A stretch of 31,257 bases of DNA, from positions 41,672 through 72,928 of the forward strand of contig BRYA01000417.1 of the NCBI GenBank assembly GCA_030267965.1. Reading direction: 5' to 3'. The DNA is from Triparma columacea (Eukaryota > Sar > Bolidophyceae > Parmales > Triparmaceae). This document shows, piece by piece, positions 10,397-20,582 of the stretch. The notes below the pieces were generated by a model that saw only the letters and a list, made by a program, of their open reading frames with translations, searched no databases and was not told the origin of the DNA. Both the position numbers and the translations under genes were made by a program. Within the stretch, counting starts at the first letter, position 1, and each line of letters begins with the position of its first letter.

Positions 10397-13300
10397 CTAC
10401 CTCATCCCAGCGCTCCAGATCCTCAATGCTCCATCCCTGCCGCTCGTAACGCAGAACCCCCCCACCACCAGCAGGCTGGTGACCGCCCCGCTGTGCCCCT
10501 GTATGTACTGCAGGCACCTCCCCGCCCTGCAGTCCCACAGCCTGACCTTCCCGTCAATGCTCCCGCTCAGTACGTGCCCCGGGGTGTTGCTCCACCTCGC
10601 CGTAGTCACTGCGGCCTTGGCCCCCTGTCCCCCCCCCAGGACCCTGAGGCACTTCCCACGGCCGTGGTCCCAGACCCTGAGGCTACCGTCGCTGCTTCCG
10701 CTGAGGCTCCTGCTGCTCCCGTCGCTCCCTTCCCCCCCCTTCACAGCCAGGCACCCTACGGCCTTGGCGTTCGGACCCTGACGGAGGGACTTTGTGAACT
10801 CACCGGAACCGCGCTTCCAGAGGCAGATGACGCCGTCGCGACCGGAGGAGAGGTATGAGCCGTTCTTCTCTTTAGACACGGCGAGGCAGTTGACTGAACC
10901 AAAGTGCTCCATCATTGAGCTGAGTGGGGAGGGAACAAACAAAGGTGTTCCGGATTAGAGACTAGGTGGGGAGGGAGAGGGTTCTGGGGAGCGCCAACGC
11001 AAATTTGTCTGCGGTTCGCTCCGTTCGTTAGACTTCCCCCACCACCCCCTGTGCCTCACCTTCTCTGCCTCCCAGTCCTTATGTCCCAGATCCTAACGCT
11101 CTGATCTCTCCCGCCGCTCACGACGCAAGATGACGAGGCGTCCAGTAAGATGGTGTTTACGGTGTCTGTGTGTCCCTTGAAGAGGAAAACCTGCGGCTTC
11201 CTCATCCTCGGGTCCCACATCCTGATGGTCCTGTCTGTCCCCGAGCTAACCAACCTCGGCGTGTTCACGAGCTCCCCCGCTCCTTCCTTCTCGCTCACCA
11301 GGCACGTGATCCGTCCCTTGTGTGCTGCGAACTTGCTCTGCAGCGTCGCGTCCCCCCCCTCGCTCCTCCCGAGGTCCCAGAGCCTGATGTACCCGTTGTC
11401 GTTACCAGTCACGATGCTGCTACCGCTCCCGCCGTCTTGAACGGTCGTCAGGGCGGAGATGGCACCCTGGTCAGCCCCACCGTTAACGTCGGTACACCTA
11501 CCGACGCACATGCCCTTGACGACGTTCCATATCCTGACGGTGCTGTCACTCCCGGCAGAAACAACAAAGTCCATAAGCTCCATATCCCCCTTTGAACCGA
11601 GCTTCGCCAGGTGGTTGACGCTTCCAGTGTGGCCGGTGAGGACGACACCCTTGTTCTCGGGTTCCACCGCAACCTCCCCGGCGTCGCCCACGTTCTTGAT
11701 GGGAGGCGCGAGAGGTGGAATGTGCCGAGACGACGATTTGTTGGCAAGCAGGGGAGACACGTACTTTTCCAACCTCAGCTCTTCCTCGGCGTCCAGGGTC
11801 GGCCTTCTACTCTGCCTATTGGGCTTGTCGTCCAGGAAGCCCCTCCCCCTCTTTTCGCTGACGTTGAGGTTGACCCTCTCGAGGGCAGCGACAGCGTGAC
11901 CCTCCATGCTGTCCACGCTGTTCTCCATGGAGGAGTCGTTGTTGTACCCCCTCGGAGAGTTGGAGTTGGTGTTGTCCTTCGAGGAGGAGTTTGACCCCTT
12001 GTGCAAGGACCCTCCACCTCCCCCCTTGTCGCTGCTCCCTCCTCCTTTGTGTTTGAAACCAGTCAGCGGAGCATTGCTGAGGGGTGCTATAATGATTCCT
12101 CCCCCAGGGGCGGCATTCACGGCTTCGAACTCCATACTGGAGTTGTACATACTGCTGCCGTCATCAAGGCTCCCCTCATCCGAGTTGAAGTTCATTTTGT
12201 TGCTGCGTGGGGTTGGGGGGTTAGTGCTTAAAACTTCGTGTTGGATTCTTTCGTCCGCTCTCACCCTTGCTCGAATGGGCCTGCCACGCCCATGCTAGTT
12301 CTTGCCCTTTCTGGCTCGATTATTCCCGCGCTGACTGCATCCAGGGCGTGAAAGGGCGCTGCCGTGGTGCTTCTTTGGAGGAGCGACAGGAGGTGCGCGT
12401 TTTCATTGTTGGCGGACTCCAGAGACATGCTGCGCTTGATTCCCTGCGGTGCTTCGATGTTTGCATTGAAGTCAATGATATTGGCAAAACCCTTCTTTCG
12501 CCTCTCCTTATCCCTCCCGAACCCCTTGGCGAAGGAGAGAGGACTATCTGGGGCGTTAAGAACCGTGGGGGAACGAGGTTGGATAGCTGCGTTTAACACT
12601 GAGGGAGAACCAATCAGACGCACGGGAGATTTGAGAGGACGAAGATCGCCTCTGTTTAGGTCAACGGAGACGCCGAGCTTGCTAACGCTTCCGTCATCGT
12701 CGCTACCGAAAGTAAGGTTGGTCGTGGTCGTGGCAATATTCCTCTCTGTCGATGTGTCCATGCGAGAGCGTCTCTTCTTGCTATCGCTATCTGGGGGCGA
12801 CGAAAATTGATAGGGGGGTGGATTTGTCGAAGGGGATAGCGATGCGTGCAAAGGGTTGCCCTCTTCGACTGCGGTAGCAACCTCTGCACTAGACTTGTAA
12901 CGGCCTCTGCCCTTACTACTGGTGGAGGAGCCATTTGCGCGTTTCTTACTGCTGCTCCTCCTCTGCGGCGAGTGTGCGTTAGTTCTTGAGATGTCATCCT
13001 CAGTGCTTTATGTTCGATGATTTCTCACCTTGCTCGACTTCTCCTTGCTGTTCTTCTTCCTACTTCTCTCTTTCCGGGTCGCAATGTCGGGGCTAGCGCT
13101 ACTAAAAGATGTTTCCATTGGTGACACGTGCTTCTGGATAGGAATGGCCGGGGTCGAGGCGGCGGCCGTGGCCGCGGCTGCTATAGGAGACGGATCCGTG
13201 GGGGGCGAGGCGATTGGAGCGGGTTCATGGACAAGAGCGCTTGTGGCCACCTCCGCTGCAGCGGCCGCGGCACTTTTCTCCCTCGCCTTCTTGGCCCTTT

Positions 13301-15778
13301 CCCTCCTGTCCCTCTGCGACGAGCGTAGCGAGTCGTGTAGAAAAGGTGCGTTGAATGGTTTAGAATGGCCTCGTTGAGGGCACGCTCATGACCGTACGTT
13401 CTCAAATATCGTACAATCAATGAATGCTTGTCTGTTCTCACCTCCCTTTCCCACTTCTCGGCTCCAGCTCCAGCAGTCCAGAGCCTCTCCCCCGCGCTCG
13501 TGCTCGGCCTATTGGCCGTATCCATATCCCCCACCCCAGCAAACACATTTCCTCCCCTAGAAGCTACGTATCTCGAAGATGCCTTACTCTTGAGGTTCCT
13601 GCTCCTGCTGAAAGCCATGATCCAGGGGTGCATAATCATGCTCGACACCTCCCCTCTTTTCGAGGGATCTCGGTGGAAGCAGCTCTCGAGAAACCTCTTC
13701 CCCTCACTCGTCATTGTCTCGGGTAACGTGGGGGGGTCCTCCATGCAAGCGATGTGGTACATGGCGGTGACTGCGTTACTATACTGGGACCACGGGGGTT
13801 TGCCAGTCGCCATTTCGATTATTGTGCAACCAACTGACCAAATGTCGGCCTTCTTCCACCCGTTTCGGGCCAGAGTCTCCTTGATGACCTCGGGTGCCAT
13901 CCAAAGGGGAGTCCCTTTCACCCCTCTCGTCGACCTCAACCCCTTATTATCTGAGCTATTGTTCTCGTTCTTGATCATTTCCATTATTTTGCCTACATCC
14001 TCCTCTTCATCTTTGCCATTATCCGCGGCCTTCCCGCCACTGAGAGTCAGCGAGGATACACCGTTTCTGCGAAGCGATGGCAGTGCTTGCGTGAGTAGAT
14101 GAACATCGATGCTGTGCTCCGCGCTCTCACATTCTTACCTTGCGATACGCTTGGCCGCTCCAAAGTCGGCAAGCTTGATGACTCCATCGTTGGCTATTAG
14201 GATGTTAGCGGCTTTGATGTCCCTATGCGCAATGCCGTTGTGATGGAGGTACTCGAGGCCCAAGAGGAGCTGGCGGGAGTAGTTGTTGACAAGATCCTCG
14301 GACAGCGTACCAAATTTGTCAAGAAGGTTTCTCACGGAGCCGCCAGACACGTACTCGAGGAAAATGGAGAATGTTCCCGTCGGACTGTTGGGGTCTCTAG
14401 CGTGAGCAGGGTGGTGCGAGAGCATACCAGAAGACGCGGTGGAATGAACGGACGGCGATTTGGATTTCGAATCTCGGTCCGTTGCAGTCGATGCGCTCTC
14501 AGAAGGATCGGAGGGATCGGTGGAGGAAGAGGAAAAGTCGCAGCCTAGATATTGAACAATGTTCTCGTGGCGGAGGCCCTTAAGGGTTTGAACTTCATTT
14601 GATAGTGCAGATAGTTCTAGGGTGATAGAAATTGTAAGTTTGGTGAGCGAAGTGAAGGGATGCTGTTCATGGCTTGAGTGTCCTGGCTCACCTTTCCCTG
14701 AGACCTCTGCCATGTCAAGATGTTTTACTGCCATGAGTTGGCCGGTATCGAGGTTGAGCCCGAGGTAGACCCTTCCAAATGCCCCTGAACCGATGAGCTC
14801 CGCGCGCTGCCATCTAATCTTTGTTGCGGAGGGAGAGGTGAAGTGGCGCTCCGTCGATGTCGTCGTCTGGTTAGGAGGAGAGGTGAAATGGCGCTCTGTT
14901 GAGGTCATCGGCGTGGGAATCGGACGGAGGGTTTGCTGCACTTCGGTGGTGGTGGCAGCGACAATGGTGGGAACGGAATGCTCCGCTGTTGAGGGAGTGG
15001 GGACATTGTGAGTGATTTCAGCAGCCGGGGATATTGTCAAGCTACTAATGGCAACAGGGTTGGTCGGTGCGGAGGATCGTGGGAGTGGATTGAGCGTGGC
15101 TGCGGAGGCGGTAGGTGTGGGAGAGAGCAAGACTCGCTGTGACGACTGCCAAATGAGTCACGAGCGAAGCGAGTGGGGGAAAGGGTTGTTGCGTGAATGT
15201 GTCAGATTTCGTACCTTGCCGTAGGAATTATGCCATGGGTGCCATGCCTTACCTTCTCTTGTCCAAACTCGTCCACCAGGACCTTGACGACAGTGTTCTT
15301 GTGCTGAATAACGGACTGGAAAAGCTCATTGAGATCGTTTTGGCACGAGAGTGTTATGTAGTCACCATCTGGGTCCTCGTACTTAAGGGATACCTCGAAG
15401 CCGTAGTCCTGAGCAAGCCTCTGCTTGAGGGACCGAAAGCTTGGGGGGGGGGGGGGGTTAGAGCCTCTTCGATGGAGGGGGGAAGGGGGGGAGGAGCCAG
15501 GAGGAGGAAGCCTACCTTGTCCCCTCTGATATTGAAATAGCGCGAATATCGTGCATGTTGTAACACTTCAATCTAATCTGCAGTGGAGACGGCATTGGAG
15601 GTGCTGCGTTGCGGTATGTATCATTGTATGGGGAGTACTGAGGATTGAATTCATCGTCGAGGGAGAGGGGTCTCATGTTGCTGGGGCTTTGGATTGTATG
15701 GGAAGACGGGGAGGGGTGGGGGGCCGAGTAAGACACCTCGGGGGGCGGGGAAGGGGAGAGAGAGGTGTTTTTGAACAT
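10397..15778 (-). CDS. PB1-MAP3K (STE11-like)-WD40 fusion protein, 9 exons
   Basis: Exons 15778-15516, 15439-15253, 15145-14692, 14616-14139, 14066-13442, 13313-13029, 12962-12265, 12202-11060 and 10919-10397 join with matching phases to about 1551 residues. PB1 domain at about 67-150 (IRLKCYNMHDIRA ... KYEDPDGDYITL, the OPCA acidic motif). Kinase at about 263-590: IGSGAFGRVYLG glycine loop, AVKHL lysine 291, HRDIKAANIL 431-440, DFG 452-454, GTPLWMAPEV, DIWSVGCTIIEMATGKPPW. Sequence is closest to MEKK/STE11. Then about 590 residues of disordered Ser/Lys-rich linker, and eight WD repeats at about 1183-1551 with VRIW, IRLWD, IRMWD, VRIWD, ICLWK, LRVWD, VRLWD and LRIWS ends. Catalytic residues are intact, so it should be an active MAP3K. 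The acceptor of exon 3 could instead be nine bases further in (15136). The join between exons 7 and 8 (intron 12203-12264) decides whether kinase and WD40 are one gene; an alternative is two tandem genes with the second starting at ATG 12195. Confidence 0.78.
14617..14691 (-). other. Frame-preserving 75-nt intron at the kinase alphaC helix
   Basis: On the minus strand GTGAGC begins right after the codons for VSGK and CCCTAG ends right before ELSALSNEV. Removing 75 nt restores a normal kinase N-lobe. The intron contains no stop in frame, so unspliced RNA stays open and would add 25 residues. Splice signals match the other introns of the gene. Confidence 0.75.
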
Positions 15779-15965
15779 GGTGGGGGATTGTGTCAATCCC
15801 AAAAATTGACAGGGAAATTGAATCTTTCTTTTTGCAGGTTGGCCGGCCGGTTGAAAACCATTATTTCTGTGAATGTGAACAGGATCGAGAAATTATATAC
15901 GTCTTCAATTCTTTGGTCAATGTAGTTGTCATTGACTTAAGCGCCGTTCGTTTCTCCCCCCTTTC

Positions 15966-17094
15966 TCACGCCCCAGTACTTGTCATAGCTGAAAGTTTTT
16001 TCCTCAGATCGTTCGACAGCTTCGCCTGTAGCGCGTTCTTCACCCCCCTATTCTTCTCCGTTTCTAGCGCGGTAGCCAACTCCTCGAAATCCCATTCTAG
16101 AACCTCCGAGTCCTCGTTTGCTATACAGGTAGTTGAGGCGGAGGTTGATCGACGTGATTCCTGAAGGTAGGTAAGGAATGTCATCTCGCCTATGAAGGAG
16201 TTGGGGGATATTGAAGCGACTCTGGATCTCCGTCTCGTGATCTGTTGCGATCCTGAGGGGGACACCTCGGCCGTGGGGTTGTTGGTTGAGTCGATTGACA
16301 CTTCGATCGAACCAGAGAGGAGGAAGTACATATTTTTTTGGACTTGGGACTCCTCACAAAGATAGGAACCCTGTTTGACTTGACGGCGGCGGCCAGCACG
16401 GACTAATCGGTAGTACTCCACCGGAGTGAAGCCCATCTGCTTGAACTCCCGGTCATATAGCTCCCTCTCATTATCTGACATTTTATTGGCCTCGTTTCTT
16501 TCTGACAAAAGCGCAGCGATCATCCCAGCGTTCGTTATTAAGAAGAGTGCGTTCCATCTGATCGGTATGAAGAGGGGTAGTGGGCGATAGTACTGGAAGA
16601 GGATGGAGAGGGAGATTCCGGACATGGCGAGGATACGAAGGTGGAAGATGTCGGAGGTTATGTAAGAAGTTCCTAGAAGGATAAAGGAGAAGTGACCGCA
16701 CATGTTGGAGAGGGACTCGTTCATTGGACTTAGGCGAGCGCGCAGGGGGGAGGAGGGGGGGGGATGATTGACAGTTAGGGTGAAAGGTGGTATGACTCGG
16801 GACCACACTTGTTCTCGATCCTTGTTGAGCAGGGCAATTTTCTGAATTCTGTGAAATGATCACTCACCTCCTCTTCGCATTCCAAAATTTGGAGTTATGA
16901 CTGAGGAATGTTGACAGTTGTCTCCTCGTGGAGATCATGTGGTGGGCTCTTGAAGAGGAAAGGAGCTGTGATCCTTGTAGCAACCCCACTCCATTTTTTG
17001 GTTTTGACGTTAATGCCCTAAATAGTGTAATGGAATGAGGTTTGAGTGGAATAGAGATCGTTAGAATCGATCGTCGACCTGTGGATTGTAGCAT
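15966..17094 (-). CDS. Popeye-like membrane protein with cyclic-nucleotide-binding domain, 2 exons
   Basis: Exons 17094-16868 and 16728-15966 join in phase 2 to 329 residues. The first 75 residues are rich in Arg, Ser and hydrophobics and almost lack acids, resembling a mitochondrial or plastid presequence. Residues about 84-150 form two or three membrane helices (FSFILLGTSYITS, ISLSILFQYYRPLPLF, WNALFLITNAGMIAALL). A cNMP-binding-like fold follows: MGFTPVEYYRLVRAG, KQGSYLCEE, MYFLLSGSIEVSI, SFIGEMTFLTY, then VLEWDFEELATAL. The order of three helices then a CNB-type domain is that of the Popeye (POPDC) family, cAMP-binding membrane proteins of muscle; bacterial and algal relatives exist. The usual CNB phosphate-binding R-x-A signature is not obvious, so ligand binding is uncertain. 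It is tandem with the kinase gene and divergent from the CobW gene. Confidence 0.7.
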
Positions 17095-17180
17095 GCCCCT
17101 CAAAATAAAGCCCGCACCAAACAAATAAATCTCAACTTTTTCTCACTTTTCTTGCCATCAAGTTTTTGTCAGCTTTGTCT
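17095..17180. promoter_or_regulatory. 86-nt divergent promoter (Popeye-like gene / CobW gene)
   Basis: Only 86 nt separate the two start codons, which point away from each other. Both 5' untranslated regions and both core promoters must fit here or overlap coding sequence. The interval is A/T-rich with AAATAAATC and TTTTTCTCACTTTTC; no known element is identifiable. Confidence 0.55.
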
Positions 17181-18940
17181 ATGCGTCATATTGCTCTACA
17201 ACTGATCATGTTGATGCCATTTTTACTCGCCAGAACCCAGGCGTTCTCTCCATCCGTCTTAAGATCCATGAGAGCTTCTTCACCATTCATCCATCAGTCC
17301 ATCGACACTGGCGCATGTACTTTCACTCCCTCCACGCGCCTCACTCCATTCATGCGCCTCTTCTCGTCCTGTTCGTCCTCCTCTTTAACCTCTCATGAGG
17401 AATCTCGCATCCCCATAACCCTCCTCTCAGGTTTCCTGGGTTCAGGTAAAACCACTACCCTCAAGCACATCCTGCAGAACAATGAGGGTTTCAAGGTGGG
17501 GGTGATAGTCAACGACGTCGCAAGCGTTAATATCGACGCCAATCTCATCAAGAACGACCGCGCTCAGATAGTCTCTCCCAACGAAGCATCTTCCAGTGTT
17601 CCCACAGTCCAGCTGCAGAACGGTTGCGCCTGCTGCTCGCTGAGCGACGAGCTGGCGAATAGCATCGAGCAGCTGCTGGACGTGGGAGGGGACAAGGGAT
17701 TCGATCAGATCGTGGTCGAGCTGAGCGGGGTGGCGGACCCGAACCAGGTCAAGGGGAACTTTGAGACACTCATTTTGCAGGTGAGGAAAAGGTGGGCACA
17801 CGGCAAATGCGTATTTTCCGCCTCTTACACCCATCGCCCCTCCGCTCTTCTCCCTCTCTCTCTCTCTCTCTCTCGCAGAACCACCCCCTGGTGGATAAGG
17901 TGGACCTCCGGAAACCCAATGTGGTGACCCTTGTTGACGCCGCCACCTTCGGTCGTGACTGGATGACCTGGAACACCGCCGGTGACAGGGAGGGCTGGAC
18001 CGAGGAAGGGGACAGCTGCTCCGAGCAGCTGCTGATCACTGAGCTCCTCGCGGAGCAGGTGGAGGCCGCCGACACCCTGCTGGTGAACAAGTGCGACTTG
18101 GTGAAGGGGGGGGAGCAGAGGCAAGTTGAGGACATGGTCAAGGGGCTCAATGGAAAGGCGAGGATATTCAAGAGCGAGTTCGGTAACGCCCCCGTGGTGG
18201 AGATTCTAAAGAGCGGGGGGGAGAGAGAGAAGGAGAAGGAGTTGGGGGAGGGAGGGGGATGTGGGGACCCGACCTGCTCGAAACCGGGGTGCGGGGACAC
18301 CGGACACTCCCACACGCACTCGCACGATCACAAAGATGGGGCAAAGGAGGAAATGCCTGTGCTCAGCGCCATCACGAGCTTCACTTACAAGGCGGAGAGG
18401 CCCTTTAACCTGGAGAGGCTGCTGGGCATACTGAACACTTGGCCGGTCCCCACGAAGGATACCTTCGACCTCGAAGCGGTCTCGAAGTACAGATCCCAGG
18501 AGGCGAAGATGCCGGACGGGAGGAAGATCAGCAACCCGTTCATCTCGATATTGAGGAGCAAAGGGTTTGTCTGGATCGCACCGGTTGAGTGGGGCGGGGA
18601 GACAGAGGATTCGTGGAGACACGATGCAGCAATGTACTGGAGCCACGCGGGGAAACACTTCGGGATTAATCAGGCGGGGAAGTGGTGGGGGACGCTGGAG
18701 AAGGAGGAGATATACAGGTTCTTGGAGGGGAGGGAGGGGGAGGCAGAAAGGGTCTTTAGGGAGGACTGGAAGAACGATGAGTTTGGAGATAGGAGGCAGG
18801 AGATTGTTTTTATCGGGGTTAATTACGATGAGGATAAGATTAGGGAGGCTTTGGATGGAGCACTCCTGGATGGGGAGGAGTGGGAGAGGTACAAGGAGAA
18901 AGCAAAGGAGAGGGGGGAAGGGGTGGTGAATGTGCTTTGA
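17181..18940 (+). CDS. CobW/G3E-family GTPase metallochaperone, plastid-targeted, 2 exons
   Basis: Exons 17181-17780 and 17879-18940 join in phase 0 to 553 residues. The ATG at 17181 is chosen because the reading frame upstream has no ATG. The N-terminus is a hydrophobic signal (LQLIMLMPFLLARTQ) followed by AFSPS, then a Ser/Arg-rich transit region, consistent with plastid import. Walker A is GFLGSGKTT at 84-92; NDVASVNID follows; the metal-binding GCACC (CxCC motif) is at 148-152; ELSGVADP at about 180; NKCD guanine-recognition at 270-273. A variable insert at about 310-355 contains several Cys and a His-rich GHSHTHSHDH. The CobW_C domain covers about 363-550 (AMYWSHAGKHFGINQAGKWW, EIVFIGV). 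Family role: GTP-dependent delivery of Zn or Co to client enzymes (ZNG1/CobW). Metal specificity is inferred as Zn at best. Confidence 0.92.
17854..17874 (+). repeat. (CT)n microsatellite forming an intron polypyrimidine tract
   Basis: About ten CT dinucleotides directly precede the GCAG acceptor of the CobW-gene intron (17781-17878). It serves as the polypyrimidine tract and is likely length-variable between strains. Confidence 0.85.
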
Positions 18941-19014
18941 TGTAAGGGGGAAGAAGTCATTTGAAATGCACAAACGCAACGCATATTGCTTTAAAATTGG
19001 ACGCTCACATACAC

Positions 19015-20029
19015 TCACAAAAATTCATTTGTCTCGAATTTTGCGTCATCTTTGGGTGAAGCCTTCTTGAAGCATTTCTTCCAGCAGGAGAAGTAGTAAC
19101 AGACGAAAGCAATAGTGATGACAAGCAACGCGACGATACCTGACAAGATAGCGACCCACTGCTCATCCGATAACAATTCGAACCAAGGTACTTTGCACTC
19201 GCTCATCGCAGCGATCAACTCCTCCTCGGAAATTCCCCAATAACTTTCTGCTACATTGAACGCCGCAGGAGATTCCGACTGCAACAAGGCGCTTGTTGTC
19301 GGCCAGTCCCACCGTTGTTCCGAACCCTCGAGGAAAAAGGCTTGCGAGGTCACGGCAAAGAACTCGTACTTGTTCGTCGCAGCGTACCAAAAACAACAAG
19401 ATCCTGGTATATAAGGTTGGGAATAGGTAATTTCTAATAATGATCGCTCGTCCGCCATAAACTTGGAGTAGGCCTCCGCTTGGGCCTTGCTCTGGGACGA
19501 AGATTCAGTGGCCAAGTGGAGAACGTGGGCGTACTCGTGAATGAAAAGATCGGGGCTGTTTGCGATGTCTCTGATGAGACGCTCGGGGAGGAAGGAATAA
19601 ACGCAGCCTTGAGCACATTTACCAGAGTAAGCAAAGCTGCGAGTGGAGAGAAAGAAGGGAGGTAAGAAGGTGTTTACGAGGAAGTCGTGTATTTTTGTGA
19701 AGTTCTTACTGCTCCACGCCATCATTGCTTATCTTTAAGGGGACCTGCTGGAGAGTGTTGAGGAAAACCGCATCGTTGACAGTCCTAGAGGCAAGACGAA
19801 TCCGAGCCTCGCTGGTTGCGTGTGCTAGGCATTCCCGATAGGTCCGAGTCGTTCCAAATTCATCCATGGATTCACTTTCGTTATCGAGAATGCCAAGTGT
19901 GTATTCATCTACATAGACAGTGAAACCATTCATATTTGGCACTAGCGTAAATCCTGTGTTGTCATTACAGCTTGCAATGTTCATTCCCGAGGCGACCCCA
20001 AGAAGGATAAGGGCAAGATAGATGGACAT
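19015..20029 (-). CDS. Type I membrane zinc metallopeptidase-like protein (HEYAH), 2 exons
   Basis: Exons 20029-19710 and 19636-19015 join in phase 2 to 313 residues. The N-terminus MSIYLALILLGVASG is a signal peptide. The ectodomain carries FIHEYAHVLH with the HExxH zinc motif at 140-144 and a downstream NKYEFFAVTSQAFF where Glu198 is a plausible third zinc ligand, so a gluzincin arrangement. Several Cys (CAQGC, GSCCF) suggest disulphides in an extracellular or lumenal location. A single membrane helix is at about 267-289 (WVAILSGIVALLVITIAFVCYYF), followed by a short Lys-rich tail. The HEYAH plus E-x-F-A pattern resembles the small secreted gluzincin-like domains found scattered in fungi, protists and bacteria; I cannot name the family with confidence. 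Substrate is unknown. The ATG at 20029 is the first in frame with the signal peptide. Confidence 0.7.
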
Positions 20030-20582
20030 CTGTAACTGTAAGAATGAGAATGTCAAAGATTTTTTTGGGAATTTTTGAAACCTCTAATTTAAATATCATA
20101 TGCAACATATTATTATTTATCATTTAAAATGAATATATATGTATCATATAATTGTTAAAGCCATTTAATATTTTGTGATTTTTAAATGAAACCCATGATA
20201 AATATCAAATTACTTCAATTATATAAGTTGATAATGTGTATCAAATGTGTTATTTCAGTCAAAAAATTAAATAAAATAGATTCCCCAGAGTGAAACTGTC
20301 TGAGATTCACTCCTCAGCACATTTTAAATATTTTATATTTACTTTAATGATACATCTTAGATTTATGAAATAATTACGGATAAATACCACAAACTTGAAG
20401 AAATAATTTTTTTTCTTTCATTTTTTAAGGTTTTCACCCATTTTAAAGGCCTTCCTGAAGCTTTAATTCGACCCTCCGCACACCATTATCCACTACCTAT
20501 AAGTGATCTCCATTCCAGCACCACACCCACCCTTTCAGCCAAATTGTGCTTTCCTCTACCCGTTCATCTTCTCCCTCCAACG
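20030..20582. other. AT-rich divergent intergenic island
   Basis: These 553 nt between divergent start codons hold no ORF. From about 20040 to 20450 the sequence is strikingly A/T-rich (long runs of ATTTAAATAT, TATATATGTATCATATAATTG-like sequence), unlike the roughly balanced composition elsewhere. The last 100 nt before the HhH gene are C/T-rich, probably its 5' leader. Confidence 0.7.

Noticed and set aside
12261..12264. End of the kinase gene at the TGA following PFEQG
   Set aside because: The TGA lies inside a GGGTGAGAG donor, and splicing to CACGCAG restores frame into the WD40 exon. Kept as the main alternative, to be settled by transcripts.
18206..19018. Minus-strand 270-residue ORF
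   Set aside because: It is antisense to the CobW C-terminal domain and rich in Pro/Leu as expected for a shadow.
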